Part shown: one piece after another, positions 48,400 through 59,785 of the stretch
How positions within the stretch are numbered: the stretch's first letter is position 1
Layout: each line of letters starts with the position of its first letter
Source of the DNA: Zonotrichia leucophrys gambelii
Lineage: Eukaryota; Chordata; Aves; Passeriformes; Passerellidae
DNA: 64,000 bases
Direction: 5' to 3'
Assembly: GCF_028769735.1 (NCBI RefSeq)
Contig: NC_088175.1
Span: 7,316,001-7,380,000 of the forward strand
Notes under the pieces: generated by a model
Told to the model about the DNA's origin: nothing
Seen by the model: only the letters and a program-made list of their open reading frames with translations
Database searches by the model: none
Position numbers and translations under genes: made by a program

Positions 48400-48760
48400 G
48401 AAAGAAACCGGGAGAAGTGAGAATGATTCCTTTAGCTAACCGAGCCAGATCTGATTAATAAATCTGCAATTTTGCATGATTATTAAACCTGCAATTTTCC
48501 ATGAGATTGCAGCAAGCCCCTTGCTGCCCGCTCGGGCAGGCGCTCCTATCTGCCATCAGCGTGATTTGCACGCCGTTTAAAGGGAGAATGCCTGAAATGC
48601 GCTTCTCCCCTCTAATTTATGCAAATTCCCTCGGGTTTTTCCTGCCCTGTGAAGAGATTCCTGACTGCTGTGTACGGAGGATCCACAGCCCGGGGAGGGG
48701 GAAGGGAAGGACGGGGCGAGAAGAGAAACTGCAGGCTGCTATAAGCAGGTTGGCATCAGG
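48400..48760. promoter_or_regulatory. Candidate conserved regulatory block with homeodomain/POU-type motifs
   Basis: An AT-rich core between GC-richer flanks holds TGATTAATAAATC, a perfect octamer ATGCAAAT at 48619-48626 following CTAATTT, and a 24-25 base near-duplication (AATCTGCAATTTTGCATGAT / AAACCTGCAATTTTCCATGA) at about 48460-48508. Such texture is typical of developmental enhancers near neural genes. Conservation cannot be judged from one sequence. Confidence 0.35.
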
Positions 48761-51700
48761 ATGGGGGTGACCTTCTCTCAGAGCTCTGAAGAGCCCAAAA
48801 TGTTTGGAATTTGTTGGCTGAGACACGTTTTTCCCCCTTGAAAAGCCCTGCAGTGGTGGAGACAGAATGTGCCTTTCTGGCCTCTGATATAAGGGGTAAA
48901 ATCAACCCCAGCTTATGGATTGCACCCAGTTATAGGGCAGAGAAGCAAAAGGGGAGCCCCCACTGTCAGCCCCACATCCCCTGAGTCACTGCCAGGGCCT
49001 TGGGGAGGGCCCAGAGGTAACTGTGGGATCACTGGGACAAATCCAGGGCCAGTGGGATGCAGCCAGGGCCAGTGGGATGCTGTGCCATGAGGACATGAGG
49101 AAGAGGAGGGAGCTGATGCTCAGATGTGCTGGAACCTCTGTACAGCAACCAGCAGAAGGAAAAGCAGCCCTTCAGTGTGCAGCAGAGCACCCAGGAAGTC
49201 CCAGTTATTGGAATTTTATTTCATCATTGTTTTCTGACACATTCTCTTCGCATTTCAACTTGATGGATGGGGAGTGTAACGATGCAACTTCAAGAGGAGC
49301 TGGTGCTCTGACAAGATCTCATATGGGTTCATCCAGAGAAGGAAGAGTGAGTAAAAATAGGCAAGCTGACAGCTAAAACAGCCCTCTAGGAAGCAACAAA
49401 TACATGAGTAATAGCAGCCCCCCAAAATAACTAGGCATGTCATAATTTTGCATTTATCTCTATTTTCTTTTATGTTATTAGCAAGATTTTCCACTAGTAA
49501 AAATTGAATCTGAGCTTTGTATTCAAGAAAGGAAATGTCTCCATCATCTCCTCTGATGTCACCCCAGAGAGAAGATTAGAAGATTAACTGTGTCAGGTGA
49601 CACAAATCCAGCAGCCAGGGAAAATAATTTTGCACATTCAAAAAGAAAAAGGGGAAGAAATTCCTGCTGTCTCCAAGATATGTGAACCTTACTAGTGATA
49701 ATTGCTGGCTCAGAGAGAAAATACTTTATGCAAATGTGCAAATATACAATAAATAAGAAGACCAAAGATTCAGAAGAGGGTTTATCTTAAAAAATAAATT
49801 AATTGACAGTCTAAATCTTGGTGGCATTTTCATCCCATCTAATTTATAAAAGGTTACATTCTCTGGGGGGGAGTTATGAAGGGCCACTGCAATGATGTGA
49901 AGAAACAAAAAGACTATATTTGAAAGACAGAACTGGCTTCTGAGCTAACAATGTCCTCGGACACACTGAGCCAAAATGAGCCTGCTGTGGCACTCAGGTG
50001 AGATGCATTTGCACAAGGTTGCAGAAAATGTGAACATGACAGCACGAGGCCAGATTTTGGCATCTGCTGACAAACATGAGTGGCTCTCTGCTGGGCAGCT
50101 CTGCAGGATCACGCAGAACAGGGGACATAGCCCAGAGCTCTTTTCCCATCAATACATGGCAGTTTTTCATGCTGTAATTACAGTTATTGGCAGTTCCCTC
50201 TGCAGAGGTTTCAGGTGCTACTGAATTGTCTCCCAGTGAACATGAAAAACCAAGAGAAATTATATGTTTCAGTCTGATCTTGCTGCTTTTGGTTTTAGGG
50301 GCATTATTGCTGTTTATTTTACTGGGTTTGAGTCCTGCACAGATGGGTGAAGCTGCATTTGCTCTGCACAGAGCTGGTAGGAAAAAGTGTCGAGCCCTGA
50401 ATGTAAATATTACAGTATCATGTGGTGGGTTTGAGGAGAAGGTGAGAGTCTTGCAAACCTGATTTGGCAGCTGCAGAAATAGCACTCAGGCAAGCAGATG
50501 GTCTCTGCAAGGAGGGAAGTCTTTAAAAGATTCACAGATTAATGAGCACTGCCAGGATTTCAGTGGTTCCTACCAAAATTCCTATAAATCTGTCAAAGTG
50601 GGCAGGGAGGAGGTGGGTCCAAGAGGAATCAATAACTTCCCCAGACAGCTCGCGTATCCAAGGTTGGCTGACAAAGGCATCAGAGCTGGAAACCTCGAGA
50701 GCAATGACAGAGGCAGAATGTCATCCTTTGAGCCACAGTGCTCATCATGTACCATCAATGCTCTGGGGACTAATTGCAGCTGTCTGTGATCAAGGATATC
50801 AGTTTGGTGATAAAGGAAGGTGAGGTGTCAGCCACACTGAGTTATTGGCTCATCCTAGGAACTCTGGAATTTGTTTTGAGGCAGTGAAAGCATCCTCTGT
50901 CCACTGCAGTCAGAGAGAGATCACACCTCCACCTACCTGTGCTAGAGGCAGCCCCAGAGAGCACAGAACCAGGGCAGAGTATTTACAACAGGCAAACACA
51001 GCCCTGCCTTCAGACAAATGACATCTCATTTCCATTCTCATCCCCCAGACTTTATCCCTGCTCTGTGCTATACCAAGCATAGAAAAATGTTTTCACCAAA
51101 CTGAAAATAAGATGTTAAAATTGTCACTGGCCAAGGCTGGCCACAACAGGTTACCAAGAGATCAGGCTTTCATCCCATATTTGGAACAGGAGCAAACTGT
51201 GCTTTTAGGAACAACCAGAAACAGAAACAGAAACAGAGCACCAGAGAGATCTGATCTGATCATGGTCCAGCAGAACATCTGTCCAGCTGATTTTCTCTAG
51301 CAAAGCAACTGCTGTCCCCAGAGCACTGAGGGAAGGCCTGCCATGCCAGGAGACAGAATTGATTAAGCAACTGATAATGGAATCAGAGGTGAACAGCAAG
51401 GAAAATTATTCATTGGAGTGTCTATGAAGTTTGTAACATGGTGCCCTTTACACCCCACTTTCATTTGCTTTTCTGCAAGCATTTGTCCCCAGTGTTTGCC
51501 AGCAGCACTGGTCTGGGAGGAGTTTCCATCCTCACTCCCTTGGAGCCGCCTGGGTCTGTAATAAACACAGGCACAATGAACGGAAGTGTGACCTTGTTGG
51601 CAATTTCTGCAAAGAGGACAGGACTCCTTGGGAATAGTGAATTAAGCAGATTATTACCACTTAAGTAACCTCTCCCAGTCACGTTGTGGGTGAGGCATGT

Positions 51701-51984
51701 TGCTGGGGTTAAATGGAAAGCTTGTTTGGGACTGCTTAAGTAGCCCACAAGTAGTTTTTTCCAATAGTTTTCATTGAAAACAGAACAGATTTGGTTTAGG
51801 TTTTCTGATATTGATGTTTTTCACTACAGGCATCTCTAGCTGTCTCATGAAGAAATTCAAGACTGCCTTGGTGTGGTCAGACTTGGGTTTGGGGATGGCA
51901 AGGCTGGGCTAAGATGCAGAGCAGGGGCTGCCTTGGAGCTGAGCTGAGGCTCCTGACAGGAATCAGAATCCCCCCTGCCAGCAG
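48761..51984. other. Non-coding stretch, no genes seen
   Basis: Contains a 20-bp direct duplication (CCAGGGCCAGTGGGATGC blocks at 49041-49080) and overlapping open frames on opposite strands at 49994-50485. The plus-strand one (50187-50462) has a hydrophobic run but no other support. No gene called. Confidence 0.5.
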
Positions 51985-52070
51985 GGAGATGAGGAAATGC
52001 TGGAAGGGGTTAAGTGACTTCCTTGGGGTCATCCTGTGAGTCTGTGGCATGGTGGTAGGTGAGCCTGGCC
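51985..52070 (-). mobile_element. Possible MIR-type SINE relic
   Basis: GAGATGAGGAAATGCTGGAA then GGGGTTAAGTGACTTCCTTG then GGGTCATCCTGTGAGTCTGTGGCAT follows the order of the reverse complement of MIR (GATGAGGAAACTGAGG, GTTAAGTGACTTGCCCAAGGTCA, then AGTCAGTGGCAG). It is diverged more than the copy at 17.0 kb. Confidence 0.5.
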
Positions 52071-55000
52071 CCTTAGAAGGCAAAGGAAAGAATTCATTAA
52101 ATCAGTTTGGAGTGCTGCCTGCAAACATTGAAGTCTAATTTGCTTATGGTTATAAAAAATAAAATATTGAAAATATCTGTTTCCATTCAATGCTCATGAA
52201 AAGTGTAACAACATTTCTTCTTGTTTTTTATTAAAAGTGAAGAGGATGAATGTATGGAAAACTATTTTTGTGGGATGGGCTGATCTGTCACTGATCTCTT
52301 GGGGTTTTGGACAGGTACAGCTGCTGCAGAACTGCTGGAAATGAGCTTTAAGCGTGTGACATCCTCTCACTTAGCCCAAACCTCTGCCTCAGTGTGCTAA
52401 AGTGATGCAGCTGGTGCAGGAGTGCCCTTTGGATGCTTGCCAGCCTGGCTGCAGCTGCTGCATCCCCACAGAGCTGTGGAAGCTTTGTGATTCGCTGGGT
52501 GTCCACCTGGCTGCTCTCTGGTGAGCTGCAATCCCTTCTGTGACTGAAACATGTTAGAGCCATTCCTGGGACACTCAGCAGCCCAGCAGCAAGGGCTGCT
52601 TTCAATGTGTGAGCAGATGTCCCAGCCTGCCCTGGGAGCTGGAGGCATTCAGGAAATCCAGATCAAACATTTTGTGCTTTAAAATTGGAGGGACAAGCTT
52701 CCTTGCAATTTCTTAATTTGGTGCTGCTTTTGGAGCTCTTAATTTGGAGCTGCTTTTTCCTTCTTCTTCTCCAGTTGTGATCCAGGGAGAATGTGGGATG
52801 GAATTTGCCCCTCTGCCTTTCCTGCACCCAGGCAGTGTGCCCTCCCTGCAGCAGTGAGGCCAGTGCCAGCATTCTGACATGCACTCAAACAAACCCAAGG
52901 GCTCTCTCTCATCCCAGGCAGAGCCAGGGCTGTTCCTGCCTCTCCACATTCCCCAGGGCTGCTCTTGCAGTTCCCAGTGATGCCTTGTCCATTCTGTGTC
53001 TTTACTCTCCTCCAGCACAGACCCAAGCCAACAGTTCTGCTTTATCCCATATCCATTCCTCATCCATCTTTTTATTAATGCACAGAAATGACAGGAATCA
53101 GAAGTAGCAGGTGAATGCTTGCCTCTGAAAACTTGGTTTGCAGCTAATCAACAGGGCTGGCACATGAAATCATCATTATGTGTGCAGAGCAGATCCAGAT
53201 GTGCTGAAGGGCCATCCCCAGGCCATCACTGCAGCCGCTCATGTGCATTGATCAGGGATCCTGGCCTTCTTCATCAGAGCATAGTTAGTTACATTTTATT
53301 GCAATATTCTACTTAAAAGTTACTAAACCTTATTAATGGCAAGATGTTAAACTTGGTGTGGAATGGACCAGAGAACCCCAAAGTCAGCAGAGCTGAAAAT
53401 TAAACCACCACTGATATTCTTCTCCTTTAATTTAGAAAGCAGCAGAAGCCCAAGAGAAATTTGTCTTGCAGGAGAGCCCACATCTAAGGAAATTCCCCGT
53501 GTGGTCAAATGTCAAATTGCTTCTCTTGCAAAGAGCAATGTGGCAATTGTATTTCCATTTGCAGAGAAGTTTTTTCCTTTGAGCTGAGTTTTTCAGAGGG
53601 GGAGGGGAAGGGAGAGAAAGCAGTGTTTTCCTTCCAGCACACACGCATTCAGAAATCTGGCTGCTCGTTTTTAAAAGGTCATGGCTCCCTTCCCCATTCC
53701 TCCCTGTGGCCCAGCCAGGCAAGCCACACCTTTGCCAGATAAAAGTTGAGCCCTTGGAAAGTCTCACAGTGCTTGGCACTGAAATAACCAAGACTCCCAT
53801 CCATGTATCTAGAGAGAGATGTTGTCCCATTGCTTTCTTGACATTTAAATTTTCTTTTCCATTGCTGTTTCCTCAAGAAACAAGATTTGCACAGTGCCTT
53901 TAGTAATAAATCCTTACTCCATGTCCCTAGTTCCAAATAAAAATGAGGTTCACTGGACATGAAAGTTCCTACAGCTTCCAGAAAGCATCTGGGACTCTTT
54001 AGAGAGGGGAAATTGGAGTGGTTGATGATCACACTTGTCCATACTGTGAAGGGGCAGGTGGCAATGTGACCCATAGTGACTGATGTGGCCAGGGTGGCCG
54101 TGCAGCACGCACAGAGCCCAGAGCTGCCCTGCCAGCAGCACACACAGCCTTACACTGACACAGGGGCGAGGTGGGGATCCACATGGGAGGCTGCAGTGTC
54201 AGGCAGCACCACAGTGGAGGCTGCTGGAGAGGCCATGGGCACTGCTGTGATGTGCTGGGAATGCTGGAGAGCCTGGGGTGGGAAAAAGGAGTCATTGCAG
54301 CTGAAAAACACAGAGATAAGCAAACCAGTGTTCCCCAGCACTGCAGGGTTGAGGGGCTGCTCCCAGCAGCCTGCCCAGGGCCCACAGGTGCCCTGACCCC
54401 CAGGCAGTGCCTCACCCCAGCCCTGCAGGGCTCTGCCCTCCCTGGAGGAACCTAAACCACATCTCTTTGTTTCTCAAAGCCACCTTTATCATCCTCACCC
54501 TCCTGCCTCCACTGTCCCCTCCTGCCCTGCTTCCCCAGCTGTGGATCCTCCTCCCTGGCCATCCCACTGCTCTGCCAGGACATCCCCAATCCCAGGGCAG
54601 AGCCCCAGCTCTCCCTGCTCTCCCTTCTCCCTGCTGGCTGCTATTTATTGCTCAGGGTGCTGGGGAGGAATGCAGCCTGTCCCAGGGAAGGGCTGCTGCT
54701 GCCAGGCTAAGTTTAGTTCCTGCCTCTGCCAGGGATCACCTCTCCAACACTAATCAAAGATTAGGTTTCTCCCTGCCTCAGTTTCCCTCAGCGGACAGCA
54801 AAGTTCCCAGTTGTAACCTGCCTTGGATGGGAGCTTATACAATCCTGCGGCTTGCTCACACTGCTCCTGTCCCTGGAGCCCCTGCCCTGGCTGAGATCTC
54901 AGGGTGCTTCTATAGCCAGAACAGTCATGGTCTGTTCTCATCCAAGCTCTTGTTATACTTGTGATATGAAACACAAAAATACTAACCAGAGCATAATTAT

Positions 55001-56830
55001 AGCTCTTTACAATATGCTTTTTAAATTTTGCATGCAGTTCCGTTTAATTTGTTGTAATTCTCTAACAAATAACATTACTTTGGGATTACTCTCATGCTTG
55101 TGAATATTGATGTGAGAGCTGATGTGGCCACAAACAGCCTGTCAGTGTTAGAGCTCTTCCCATAGGCTTCCCAGGAAGAAGTCAGTCTTTGGAGGTGTAA
55201 CCAGCACTGCTCTTTCACTGCAGGAATGAAATGAGAAGAGTCTGTGAGCAGCAAGAAAAGAAAACCCTCTGTGTGATGAGAAGGCTTGGCTTGGTGCTGT
55301 CTCTTTAAAAATTTGCTCAAATCATACATTAAAAGGCAAAGCTCTTCTATCACATACATATTTCATCTGCACCTTGGAACTGTAATTAATGGCACAGGAG
55401 GCTTCATTTGACAAGCTGTCCTCAGGGCAGACTTTTTACTTCTATCTACATCAGCAGTGCTCTCTGCTACTGTTTCCTGTGGCAAAACTCCTCACCCTGC
55501 TCCATAGCAGGGAGGAGAGCAGATGTGAGGCTAATCCACATTTCTCTCCCCATTGATGAATACTTCCCTCAGATACAATAGGAATAAAGAGAATAATTTT
55601 TCAAAGATGGAAGAAGACGTGTGGGGAGGCACACAGCAGGAGATGAAGAGAAAACTCCTGTTTGTAAGGCCTGCCTGCTGTGGGAAATGATCAATGCTAA
55701 TTCCCACTGAATATGATCGAAATGAAGCACCAAGGGCCAAATTAGTCCCTGGTGCAGCACCAGTAACCCAAAAGCAGATGATTTGATTTCACTGAGCCTA
55801 TGCCAGGAGTGAACTTGACCCCCAGTGTTATGTGGCATCCAACAGTACAGCCAAGAAACCTGAAATACATCACAGGCATCCAAACAGAGGTGCTCTGGCC
55901 ATGGCTGCTGCTCCAGCATGTGTGGAGTTTTCAGTTCTTGAGCACTGTCATCCCTGACAGCTATTTCTGGTGGTCATTTACCCCATGCTTTTCATAGCAG
56001 TGATGGTCATTTATGAAAAAGTTGCAGAGGTTCTCCAAAAATACAAATTAGCAGTTAGGTTTATGTAGTTACCAGATATTGGACAAGTTGTGGTTTTTTC
56101 TAACCAAATCAATTGGGAAAAGCAAAAAAGGAACAAAAAGTGGTAACCTTTCTGGAAGATCTGCCTGGTGCAAGACACGCTCAAACGATGTGTACTGAAT
56201 CCATCACACAGCAAGTCAGGCTGCAGCAGGATGGAGATGCACTGACATTAACTCCAGGAAGAGCTGAGGTGGTTTGAACCACAGGATCCCAAGGGCTTTC
56301 AAACACTGCTTTATGGATCTTGGGCTTTGAGCAGGAAAGAATACAGGTTTCACTTTTCCCATCATTTTTGCAGCATGTGGAAGCTGAGGCTGCTGGGCCC
56401 GGTTTCTCTGTCTGAGGGCCATGGGGTGCTGCAGTGCTGCCCAGCTCTCTGCAGGGACACGTGCCACCATGGCAGGGACCATTTCCAGGCTCTGCCCAGC
56501 CTGTTTGCACAGACTCTGCCTGTCCAGGGCCTGGGCAGCCACCCAGCAGCTGGGCAAGGAGGAGCTGAGCCCAGGGGGAGATTTGCCACAGCTCCCAGAG
56601 TACTGGGCCAATACCCAATAATGTGTAATACAGCCTGGATAGAGACCAGGTACATTCCCCTGAAGATTTTTAATACCGAGAAGTAGAATTTCATGTTTGG
56701 TGTTCTGTGTCTATAATTTATCTTGCTGACCATCTGCATTTGCATTGTATTGAGCTTTTCCATCTGGAATTTGGCAGTACCTAGCTCTGCTGTCTCTCCT
56801 TACCAGTGATTCAGACACATACATACATTG
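52071..56830. other. Non-coding stretch, moderately GC-rich, no genes called
   Basis: A short direct duplication (CTTAATTTGG-GCTGCTTTT) lies at 52711-52757. The region 53.7-55.0 kb is GC-rich and carries long opposing frames, the largest 185 codons on the plus strand at 54407-54964. They are Pro/Leu/Ser/Ala-rich, lack domains and overlap other open frames, so I treat them as compositional. Confidence 0.5.
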
Positions 56831-56951
56831 CCAGGTTGGATGGGCCCTGAGCAATCTGGCCTAGTGAAAATGTCCTTGCCCATGGCAGGGCAGTTGGAAC
56901 TAGATGATTTTTAAGGTCCCTTCCAAGTCTAATCATTCTATGATTCTATAA
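56831..56951 (+). mobile_element. CR1 LINE 3' end with terminal octamer repeats
   Basis: The best-preserved CR1 copy here: CCAGGTTGGATGGGCCCTGA, GCAATCTGGCCTAGTGAAAA, TGGCAGGGCAGTTGGAACTA, GATGATTTTTAAGGTCCCTT, then CATTCTATGATTCTATA. The closing ATTCTATG-type repeats are the hallmark of avian CR1 3' ends, which lack a poly-A tail. Orientation is plus. The 5' end is truncated as usual. Confidence 0.92.
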
Positions 56952-59672
56952 AATCTCAGACTTGGGATGGCTCTGGAAGCACAAACTATTGGATGAGATT
57001 TTATGTAACCATAGTAAAAACTTGGCTTTTTATCTGGCTCTCTTTCTAGATTTCATTCAGGTTTAATTTGTTTTTTGGATCTTCCAAAGAAGGATTTATT
57101 CTTTTGGTTGACTTATCCACACCTTGTTATCCACTGCCTACAGGTCTCTCGCTATATAATTTAATACAGCAAAACACTGCTTCAAGCTCATCTCTATAGC
57201 CCTAGAAATAGTTCTTTTGAGTAGCATCACTGATCTTTTCAGTACTAAATGCTGCAAGATATAAAACACACAAGAATAAGGGAAAAGACCAAACTTTGAA
57301 ATTTTGGGACTTGTATAGATGCCTGATGTTTCCAAAATGACTCTGAAAGCACAGGCACCAATACAACTCCATGGTGAGGTGACACAGGCTATTGAGTCAG
57401 TGACAAAGGACACAGAGACAGAAACATCAATGTTGGACATGGGGAGCTCAGAGGACAGAGCAGCAAGTCAACAGAAACACATGATTTCAGGATAGAAAAG
57501 GCCTTTTGGATCTGGTACCCAAAAGCTACAGGAGCTAACAAGGTGTCACTCTGTTAACCTGTAACCACCTTGTGCCGAGGAGAAATGAAGATGTAGGGAA
57601 ATAATGAACTGAAGGCAGTGACAAGCTATGAGAACTTCAGTAAGAGTTCAAAGTCTCACACTTCTATAGCTAGTGGATGTGGCTCTGGTCACCCTGAGAA
57701 TGCTGGACTTGCAGCTGGAGGGTCAGGGAGATGACTTGCATGGTGCACAGAGGGAGAGGCCCCTAGGACAGGGGTAGAGCCTTGAGAGAGCCCTGCCACT
57801 GCCATTGCCCTCTCAGGCTTGACACTGTTGAGGAGTTAGGCACCATGCCTGCTTGTGAGGGGACCAGAGGTGCTGATACCCTGAAGCAAGATGCACTCTG
57901 CAGGCCTGGAGGGAGCTGGAAAGGACATTCTGCCTATGCAGCTCCTTTGCCTTGAGCGGCCCTCAGAGGGTGAGGTTTGCAACCATGCACGAGGATTTGA
58001 GGATCCCTGTGAGTGCAGTGCCACCTGTAGAGCCATCAGTGCTTGTGAGGATGATGGGGAAGAGGGAAGGCTGGGACCCACCTGCCTGGTGGTAGCATGG
58101 CCTGTGTGACCTCCTGGAGAATGTTAACAGGCTGATGAAATGGCAGCACAGCAGCTGGAGCTGCTCCTCTGGTGGGTGCCAGCGATGGTGGTTGTGGAGC
58201 TGGTGGCAGGGCTCAGCTCTCTCCACATGGGCAGGGGTCTCTCTCCCCACCCATCCTCTCCTTGCTGCACTCACCTCACCCATGTCACACACCACCACAC
58301 TCCTGCACAGCCCCTCTGTCACCTGCTGGAAAAGAACAGACGTGCCAGTGTGATTGCAGATAACGAGCTGCTGATTAGTACGGGGAAACACAACTGAAAA
58401 CATTTCATTTCTATTGCCTTTCTTGTTGAGTTAATTAACACAAAGCCTCTCAGCTGTATTACCATGCTTCTTTGGCACTAAGCACTTTGACTGAACAGGT
58501 TTGCAATTAATATTTTTTGTTGACTTGCATCTTCCATTAGCAAACAAAAGAGATTAATATCACGTCTCAGATGGTTCCCAGGGATGTAGCTCCTCCTGGA
58601 TTACTACCCACTTGCTGTGGGGATGCTTGAGCTGCAGGGAAGGTGCAGCACCATCCTTCTTCCTGAAGAAGCCATGCTAAAGAGAAATGTCCATGGATCC
58701 CTGCCCCGCAGTATTTACATTTGTCTTTGTGCAATGCTTTAATGTCTGTCAGCTGCTTGAAGAGGCATCATTCAGGAGGTGAGTGAAAACTTTGGCTGTA
58801 ACGTTAGGGGGAGAATTTTTGATACCAGACTGATGGTTTGGGAAGTTCAGGGCAGTGGTTTAGTCTGAACTGCAGTCAGTAAGGGCATGAAAGCAGAAAT
58901 GAATGTTCATATTTGTTAGGTAACCCTACATATGCTCTGGGTTTACAAATGGCTTGTGAACCCTGTGGACATATCTGAGTGCCCTCTCCTGGAACATGAT
59001 GGAGTTGCTATTGCATTTTTCCAACCAGCTGAACGTTAGACCTATGGAAATTACTCTTTTTGCTATCTTGGAGTTATATGTATAGGATCTGTGTGTAAAA
59101 CATATTTATGTATATTATATGTAAATAAAAACTGTATGCTATATATGTAACATGCACTGCATAGATATCTATGAACCAAAGGCATAAATACACGAATTTT
59201 GTATTATCTACTAATATTATAATTAGTACCAGATTTACTAAAAAACATTTTATAACTGGTTCAGGTATACCCATCTCTAAGCTACATTCCCTCTCTTATG
59301 TATATATTACATTAGTCATAGCAATAATTGAGAATAAATCAAGGATACACATAGATTTATTGTTTTGCTTTTTCAGATTGCCATTGCCATCTATTTTTTA
59401 GCAGTTTCAGCAAAAAGCATATGTAGGATCTGACTCTCTGTAAAGAATTAAGTAATTAATAAGAGGGATTTTAACAAAAAGAAAAATTCATATTTTTATA
59501 GATGTTAATTGTTTGGAGAAGATTGCACTAGTTTCTGTCTAAATTCACTTTTAAGGAGTTCCTTATAACCAGGTAGATAAAATAAGAGACCACCAAGAGC
59601 AGTAAAGGTTCATACTGTTGCTACCAAGCATCATTGCTCTGTGCAGATAATGAACTTTTCTTCTGGGCACCT
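56952..59672. other. Non-coding stretch, no genes seen
   Basis: A GC-richer patch at 57660-58360 carries overlapping short frames on both strands; the rest, especially 59050-59560, is very AT-rich. No exon, RNA gene or repeat family recognised. Confidence 0.5.
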
Positions 59673-59785
59673 CAGAATCCCAGAATCCCAGAATGGCCTG
59701 GGTTCAAAGAGACCTTAAAAATCATCTGGTTCCATCCCTCCTGCAAAGGACAGGGACATGTTCCACCTGGCCAGGCTGCTCAAAT
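59673..59785 (-). mobile_element. CR1 LINE 3'-end fragment
   Basis: CAGAATCCCAGAATCCCAGA at the left edge is the diverged terminal repeat. It is followed by ATGGCCTGGGTTCAAAGAGA, CCTTAAAAATCATCTGGTTC, CATCCCTCCTGC, AGGGACATGTTCCACCTGGC and CAGGCTGCTCAA, all in the order of a CR1 3' end read on the minus strand. Confidence 0.88.

Noticed and set aside
50187..50462. 91-codon plus-strand frame with a strongly hydrophobic stretch (possible membrane segment)
   Set aside because: An opposite-strand frame of 163 codons overlaps it; no family resemblance or promoter support.
54407..54964. 185-codon plus-strand frame, Pro/Leu-rich
   Set aside because: GC-rich composition with few stops; no domain, and overlapping open frames on the other strand.
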